Shown one piece after another: positions 58,411 to 64,000 of a stretch of 64,000 nt of DNA (its first letter is position 1; each line of letters begins with the position of its first letter). A program made the position numbers and the translations under genes. This DNA comes from Myotis daubentonii. Lineage: Eukaryota > Chordata > Mammalia > Chiroptera > Vespertilionidae. The notes beneath the pieces were generated by a model, which had not been told where the DNA came from, searched no databases, and worked only from the letters and a program-made list of their open reading frames with translations. The stretch is from the NCBI RefSeq assembly GCF_963259705.1, contig NC_081848.1:50925408-50989407 (forward strand). Reading direction: 5' to 3'.

Positions 58411-59395
58411 GTAACCACACTTGGCAAACCGAAGGGGGCCTTGGCTGGAGGGGCTGCTTACCCTGCAGACGTCAGGCCCAATGTGGGCTCCAGCTGCAGC
58501 GGGTTCATTAGAAGGATCACATTTCCTTGCATCTGACAGCACATGGCTCTTTCTACCTGGGGTACCCCAAGAATCATCTCTATTTTCTGTTGTTAACTTT
58601 TATAGGCTTGCCTTCCTCAGAGATGTAAAACTGGGGAGGGGAAAGAAAACAGACGTATTTCCTTGAAACCATTTGGTGACTACAGCTCTTAAAAGTGGGT
58701 TTAATTTGTGGTCCAAGAAACTAACTATTAGAAAAATTACAGCAAGAGGATGCATATTTCCCCGGGGGGGGGGGGGGGAGCACAGCTTCATTTAAGCAGC
58801 ACCCGAGGCAGACTGCGTAGGAAATGTTCTGTTTATTCTAATTAGACATGTGGAAAGAAAGGAACCACGCGGTTGCAGGGAAGTATGGATGCTCTGAGGG
58901 CCCCTGCTGTGGAAGGGACCCGTCACTGACCGGCTGGGGAGATGGCAGTCCTCCTTGCTTAATGAACGTTAATATTCCTACAGAACACTTTTAAACAACT
59001 CCCATCCCCACAGATTTAAAAAGTACAAACACTGTACTATCTCCCCAAATGTCCCCGTATGTCACCCCACAGACACACGCACCCCATGACCACGGCTCGC
59101 TGTTGTTTGCTATCCACGGGGCCAGAGCAGTTTCACAGGGTTGGGGTGCTGAACGGGTGGACCTAAAATGCTTCCCAGGCAGACAGAGGCGCGGTGCAAT
59201 GCTCTGCTCATGTTTACTTTTGGGAGAGAGAGGATCTGAGGAGAAAGGGAGAAAACCAGATTTATTTATTTAGACTCAACTTTTCCATATCTGGCACTAG
59301 GCACTTTGGCATCATCTCAAGTCACTCAGAGGATCCAGCTCCACAAGGCTCCGGCTGGAGCAAGTCAGGAGGGGGCTGGGACATGGCATAGTGTG

Positions 59396-59436
59396 AAAGA
59401 GAGAGAGAGAGTGAGAGAGAGAGAGAGAGAGAGAGA
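59396..59436. repeat. (GA)n microsatellite
   Basis: A GA dinucleotide run of about 40 bases with one gtga interruption. Confidence 0.92.
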
Positions 59437-59875
59437 ATATGAGCAAATATGAGAGACTATGTATAGACTCTTAATTTTGTAACTTGGGGCATCTCTGATT
59501 AGTTTGTTACTCAACACAAATGAATTCTATGTATGTTTTGATTTCTGGGGTTTCCTTTTCCTCTTTTTGAGTGATCCAGAGTGTACTTCTGTATTCAAAT
59601 GAGGCAGAGGCCCCAGCGTCAGCCATCCTGACACGCTTGCATAGGAGAAAAGAATGGAGTGGCCCCAACACATCAAAATAGCAAGACCATGATATGTAGG
59701 GCAAGCCTTGCAGGTAGCTCCTGGTCCTCCTGCTGCCCCAGAACAGCGCCAGTCCTCACCTGCCTGCTTCACCTGCTTCTGATGTGGCTGCTCTTACAGG
59801 AAGGAAAGCTGGCCAAGGACTCCCCAAGGGCTCACAGTGAAGGAAAAGGAGAATTCCTCCCCCTCTGTTCCCCCC

Positions 59876-60081
59876 CAATATATTTTTATTGACTTCAGAG
59901 TAGAAGGGAGAGGGAGAGAGAGATAGAAACATCAATGATGAGAATCATTGATCGGCTGCCTCTTGCACACCTCCTACTGGGGATTGAGCCCGCAGCCCAA
60001 GCATGTACCCCGACCAGGAATTGAACTGTGACCTCCTGGTGCATAGGTCGACACTCAGTCATTGAGCCACACTGGCCAGGC
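59876..60081 (-). mobile_element. VES-type SINE
   Basis: Minus-strand VES from the A-rich tail (aatatatttttattgactt) to the head gagccacactggccaggc. Both flanks are C/T-rich (ccccctctg), consistent with a short target duplication. Confidence 0.92.
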
Positions 60082-60694
60082 ACCCCCCTCTGGTGTTTTA
60101 TGTCTTCTGTCCCATACAGGTGTGTCCCCGGATATGTGGCACAGAGTCCATCAGCTCAAATGAAGCTTTGCATAGGAAACTGGAGACAGGCTATGCACAC
60201 TCCACCTCTTCCCTTTGCTCTGCCCTGAAACCAATGCCTGGGTCCCAGAGACTGGGACCGGCAGCTGTCCTCATCCTGCCAGAGTTCTCCTTTCTCTGTC
60301 CTTTATCTTCTTCTTCTTTAGCTCTTAGTCTCTTCCTTTTCCTCTCTGCATCCTCATCACCATCACCGAGGCTGTAAGAACTGTGCCTGGCTTATCGTGA
60401 GACTCCCTGGCTGTTAACGAACCATCCTCATTTCTATGTCAATATCTTTTCATAAATAGCAGTAAAGGACCTCCTTTCCTCCTCTAGGTTATACTTTGCA
60501 GATTCTTGGTAAAGCCCCGGGGTTTGGCACCTCTGCTGCTGGGAAGGGCTATGACGGTGTGATGCTGCCGAAGCTTCTTCCCTTGAAAATGTATGAAATG
60601 GTCTTAATTCAGGGGAAGACTTTGCCGTTTCTATAAAGCAGGAGTTCTTGATGTGCCTACACAGAATTTGGCAGAGGAAAGGCAGAACAGACTA

Positions 60695-60905
60695 TATGAA
60701 AATATGGATACTGGACTCAGGTGACCCGGGCTTGCCTCCTGGCTCTACCAATTACTAATTGTGTGTCATCTTGGGCAAGTTATTTAATGTCTGTGAGTTT
60801 TGATTTTTTTAATCTATAAAATAAGTCTAATTTGAGGGATAATTAAGATGATACATGTGAAGTAATTAGTACAGTGTCTGGCACATAACAGTCAATCAAT
60901 GGTGG
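60695..60905 (+). mobile_element. MIR SINE
   Basis: A near-complete MIR: actggactcaggtgacccgg, ggctctaccaattactaatt, cttgggcaagttatttaatg, aatctataaaataagtctaa, tacagtgtctggcacataac. Confidence 0.88.
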
Positions 60906-61319
60906 GATTTGTTATGTAGGTTAGTAGGTTGTAAGCTCAAGAGATGTTTGTTGAGTAAATGCACCAACTCTGCATAGAATGAGTGGGAAAGTCTCTGGAT
61001 AACAATTGCCAGTGATCTCCTCCCCAGCCTTTCCAGTAAGGTCCTGGCTGCCTAAAAGAGGGGTTCCCCCACTCCAATGTCCCAGAACCTCTGTTCAGAG
61101 AGATTGACAGTCCATCAGGAAGTTCCCCCCTAGAAATAGAAATTATATGATATGGAATAAGTTTGAGTTCTCAGAGCCAAAGTTTCCTTCCAACATGCAT
61201 ATACACATATAATAGCTGAAAAATCATATTTTAGTAAAATGTTTTAATCATGCTAATGTATAATATAATAATATGCTAATAATAAAACAAATCATAGTAT
61301 GTACTGAATTTCTATCCTA

Positions 61320-61545
61320 TATCTTTTCAAGTATTCTGCAAAGGGCTTGACCTGCCTTATCTCATTTATTCCTTATTACACCCCTACAAGGTAGGTATTA
61401 AATTGTTCTTGTCACTGAAGAGGATGCTGACGTGCAGAGTGTATGACATGCTACACTCACACAGCTCGTCAGGAACTGATGCCAGCTCTAAAGGCTCCCC
61501 AGCCTGAGGCCCCCCATCATACTCTGCTGTTTCTCCAACCAGAAT
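61320..61545 (-). mobile_element. MIR SINE (antisense)
   Basis: ttatctcatttattccttat, cacccctacaaggtaggtat, gatgctgacgtgcagagtgt, and ctcgtcaggaactgatgcca are the antisense MIR order. Confidence 0.82.
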
Positions 61546-61896
61546 GTCTCCTGAACTTTCCATGTGTGGAACTGGCCACACCACTACTTCCCCTTCCTCT
61601 GCTGTCTGAAACCTGGAAATAGCACCATCATGAGCCAGACATCTAATTAAAATGCATCAGTTTTGAATGTTCTGTATTTTTCAAGCCCAGGCACACAAAG
61701 AACCCAGTGACATTCATGATACGTTTGTGTCGCTAAATGAAGCAGGGAAGAGAAGCAATCTTATGCCTCTCTCCAGCCACGGAAACTTTTCATTTCATTT
61801 AGATATGCTCCTCTATTCCCACGTTTAATTGGGCAATGTAGACCCCACCTAAGGACTATTTGAAGTTGTTAACTGGTTTTCAGGTAGTATACTTTG

Positions 61897-61903
61897 TGTG
61901 TGA

Positions 61904-61949
<46 letters not shown>
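61897..61949. repeat. (TG)n microsatellite
   Basis: About 50 bases of TG dinucleotide with gagtgagtg at the left edge. Confidence 0.95.
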
Positions 61950-61951
<2 letters not shown>

Positions 61952-61990
61952 CCCAGACTCATCATCCCTGGGCCTTAGGGTAGCGCCTAT

Positions 61991-62227
61991 AAAGAGTGTA
62001 ATTCTTGCCCTAACCGGTTTGGCTCAGTGGATAGAGCGCCAGCCTGCGGACTGAAGGGTCCCAGGTTCGATTCCGGTCAAGGTTGCGGACACATCCCCAG
62101 TAGGGAGTGTGCAGGAGGCAGCTGATCGATGTTTCTCTCTCATCAATGTTTCTAACTCTCTATCCCTCTCCCTTCCTCTCTGTAAAAAATCAATAAAATA
62201 TATTTTTAAAAAAGAGTGTAATTCTTG
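61991..62227 (+). mobile_element. VES-type SINE with internal deletion and 17-bp duplication
   Basis: Plus-strand VES (62008-62210) flanked by the perfect 17-bp duplication AAAGAGTGTAATTCTTG at 61991-62007 and 62211-62227. About 20 bases around the usual cacatgcccgggttgcgggc block are rearranged or lost. The perfect duplication points to a young insertion. Confidence 0.95.
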
Positions 62228-62283
62228 TATGATTTCTTCTTTCAACTGAACCAAGTCAGTGCTCTATAAAGCCACTCCCAAAT

Positions 62284-62372
62284 ACACACACACACACACA
62301 AATACACACACACAAACACACACACAAACACACAAGCAAAGCCACACACACACACACACACACATACACACA
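62284..62372. repeat. (CA)n compound microsatellite
   Basis: Four CA tracts separated by aata, aaca and agcaaagc interruptions, 310 bases before the last exon in the window. Confidence 0.94.
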
Positions 62373-62384
62373 TTTCCCAACCCA

Positions 62385-62590
62385 GCACCTACTAGCCACA
62401 TGTGGCTATTTATATTTACATCCAAACTCATTAAAATTTCAAAATTCAGTTTCTTAATCCCACCAGCCTCATTTCAAGCGTCCAAAAGCCACATGTGGCT
62501 GGTGGCTTCCACATTTAGGCAGCACAGGTACAGGGCATTCCCATCATTGCAGAGGTTCTTGGACATCATTGTTCTAGAAGCTAACCGGTG
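62385..62590. mobile_element. Ancient MER-type DNA transposon fragment
   Basis: The paired blocks tagccacatgtggctattta and aagccacatgtggctggtgg, with ttcccatcattgcagaggtt, are typical of a widespread mammalian DNA element. It ends about 95 bases before the bMERB exon. The family name is not assigned. Confidence 0.6.
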
Positions 62591-62685
62591 GTTTGGTTGC
62601 AGGGGCAGAAGCCTATGACAGTGTTTTGCCAGTTTCAACCCATTTTCTCAGACATATATTTTTTCTTCTCTGTTGGTTTTTATAG

Positions 62686-62778
62686 GAGAGGAAGACACTT
62701 AGAAGAAGAAGGAAGTTGGAGAAAGCAACAAAACAACTGGTTAAGCAGGAAGAATTAAAAAGACTTCATAAAGCTCAG
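62686..62778 (+). CDS. MICALCL: MICALCL exon: start of the bMERB (Rab-binding) domain
   Basis: A 31-codon exon, phase 0/0, with acceptor ggtttttatag and donor gtcagg. It encodes [20 protein letters not shown] and [11 protein letters not shown]. This highly charged helix, with the [20 protein letters not shown] pattern, is the first helix of the bivalent Mical/EHBP Rab-binding domain, which binds Rab8-family GTPases. The remaining helices lie beyond the window. Confidence 0.94.
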
Positions 62779-63789
62779 GTCAGGAAAACTTGATATGAGT
62801 GAGTGGGCCTGGGACCCTGGGAACCAGAAAACCCTCGGAAGTCGGGATTGCAGTGGGGAGGTGGGCTGGATAAAGGTCAGTTCCTCTTCTCGGAGCGACC
62901 AGGTTCCTGGCCCTTCTAAAGGCACTGGCTCAAACCCTGGTGGGACTCTGGGGCCTGGAGAGCCCTGGTGTTAACCTGGCCCACCCCCAGCAGCCTTTCC
63001 ATCTGCAGACACATTTCCAGCAAAGGGAGCCTGAAATGACAGCCAACACATGGCCGGGGGCCCATCCCCGGCCTAGACCGCCACATAGCAGTCTGTGTGG
63101 ACACACCTTCCCTCAATTTGCTGCCAGTGTCTCTGCTGAACTGACAGCTATTAGGAGCTGTCTCTGTTGCAAAATCAGTTGAACAACATAAGCAGCCAGC
63201 ATTCTGATATAAGCTTCCTGGCCCACTGCAAACATTCCTTCCCAAATCGACCTGCCCACCTCTGTCACAGAGCGGCAAAAGGAAGCAGACAGACAAGACA
63301 TCCTCCTTCTCCCTGAGGCCCTCAAAGCTAGCCTTCAAGAACAGTTAGGTTTTAGGACAAAAGGACTTCGAATGGCCTCTCATATTAATCCATTGTACCC
63401 TTACATTCCTCTCTCCAATTATTCCCTTTATTGGCCATGTAGTCCTGGAAGTTGTGTCTTACAAGAAGGAGATCATTTAGTCCAACCTCTTTTACCCTTG
63501 ACTTGAGAGCTGCCCCTGTCACCCGGTGGACAGGGAAAATTCCCATCAGCTTCTTCTGTCCACTCTCAGCTTCTAAAACAGGTTTCTTTGAAACATACCA
63601 ACTTTCCCTTCTGAGAACAAGATACGTCTTTATGATATGGACTGGCAAGCTCAGCAGTTTCCCCTTCTTATATTTTCACTCCAGGCAATAGGTGGCGATA
63701 GGAGAAGAATTACAATGGCCCTTAGAGTCTTAATTTGCTTTCCTTTTTAATCTTTGAGATTTTCATCCTTAGTGTCTAAAGAATGACCA

Positions 63790-64000
63790 CTATATTAGCC
63801 AGAGTGGGTGGCTTAAACAACAGAAATTCATCTCACACAGTTCTCAAGGCTGGAAGTCCAAGCTCAAGGTGCCTTCAGGGTGGCTTTCTGGTGAGGACTC
63901 TCTTCCTGGCTTGTAGACAGCTGCCTTGCTGTAGCCTCTCATGGCCTTTGTTTTCTGTGCACATGTAGAGAAAGAGATCAATCTCTGGTATCTCTTCTTC
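63790..64000 (+). mobile_element. Ancient interspersed repeat (same family as 30735), cut by the window edge
   Basis: It starts tagccagagtgggtggctta and continues aacaacagaaattcatctca and ggctggaagtccaagctcaa. This is the 5' part of the family whose 3' part is seen at about 30735-31130. Confidence 0.6.

Larger units (their letters stand above)
58411..62685 (+). other. 4.3-kb intron inside the MICALCL C-terminal region
   Basis: Carries two VES copies in opposite orientation, two MIRs, (GA)n, (TG)n and (CA)n repeats, a poly-G run near 58760 and an old MER fragment. No further exon is seen. Confidence 0.8.
1..64000 (+). other. MICAL2: MICAL2-MICALCL transcription unit (partial at both ends)
   Basis: All recognised coding exons lie on the plus strand in the order expected for the 3' half of MICAL2 followed by MICALCL. 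MICAL proteins are flavin monooxygenases that oxidise actin methionines and promote filament disassembly; they carry monooxygenase, CH, LIM and, in some forms, a C-terminal Rab-binding bMERB domain. Only the linker, the LIM domain, the alternative C-termini and the start of bMERB are in this window. Intron phases (0,0,0,0,0,0,1,0,1,2,1,1,0,1,0,0 after successive exons) close without a frame error over 3270 coding nt. The family assignment rests on the intact LIM signature and on recognised MICAL2/MICALCL peptide stretches. It was made by eye without a database search. Confidence 0.93.

Overview
This is mammalian genomic DNA, almost certainly from a vesper bat (Vespertilionidae). Three kinds of mobile DNA indicate this. 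There are many VES-type tRNA-derived SINEs, several with target-site duplications (TSDs) of 10-17 bp. There are HeliBat-type Helitrons beginning TCCTATATAA and ending GGCCTCTAGT. There are young non-autonomous hAT elements with perfect 8-bp TSDs. The species cannot be fixed from the window.

The window holds one plus-strand transcription unit: the 3' half of MICAL2 running into its downstream partner MICALCL (also annotated as the 3' end of MICAL2). I reconstructed 16 coding exons whose intron phases fit end to end, giving 3270 nt or 1090 codons. Five linker exons (1322-6429) are followed by a linker exon at 15095-15202 and the two LIM-domain exons (16264-16450, 17417-17505). Next come a forked exon at 19077 and an alternative 3'-terminal exon at 21781. 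Four read-through exons (29667, 31220, 36103, 40825) lead to the 1.27-kb MICALCL exon (42142-43411) and the first exons towards the C-terminal bMERB domain (58304-58410, 62686-62778). The N-terminal monooxygenase and CH domains, and the rest of bMERB, lie outside the window.

The central point is the weak donor at 19180. Three C-termini can be read from one exon. Ignoring the donor adds a hydrophobic tail ending at 19454. Splicing to 21781 gives the 13-residue end VPFSLPVLHPLLG. Splicing to 29667 continues to the MICALCL/bMERB part. A 63-bp cassette exon at 11327-11389 is recognisable but broken: its last codon is TAG and its donor reads GG.

The first ~43.4 kb and the last ~7 kb are relatively GC-rich, with old MIR and L2 fragments and scattered VES and hAT copies. 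The 14.9-kb intron 43412-58303 is largely AT-rich and full of transposons: antisense L1, MaLR LTR, Tigger, mariner-like, hAT, VES and Helitrons. It contains a nest in which two tandem inverted Helitrons sit inside an hAT that itself sits inside another Helitron. I found no bacterial-type system, RNA gene or CRISPR. The interest lies in the splice architecture and in the layered transposition record.
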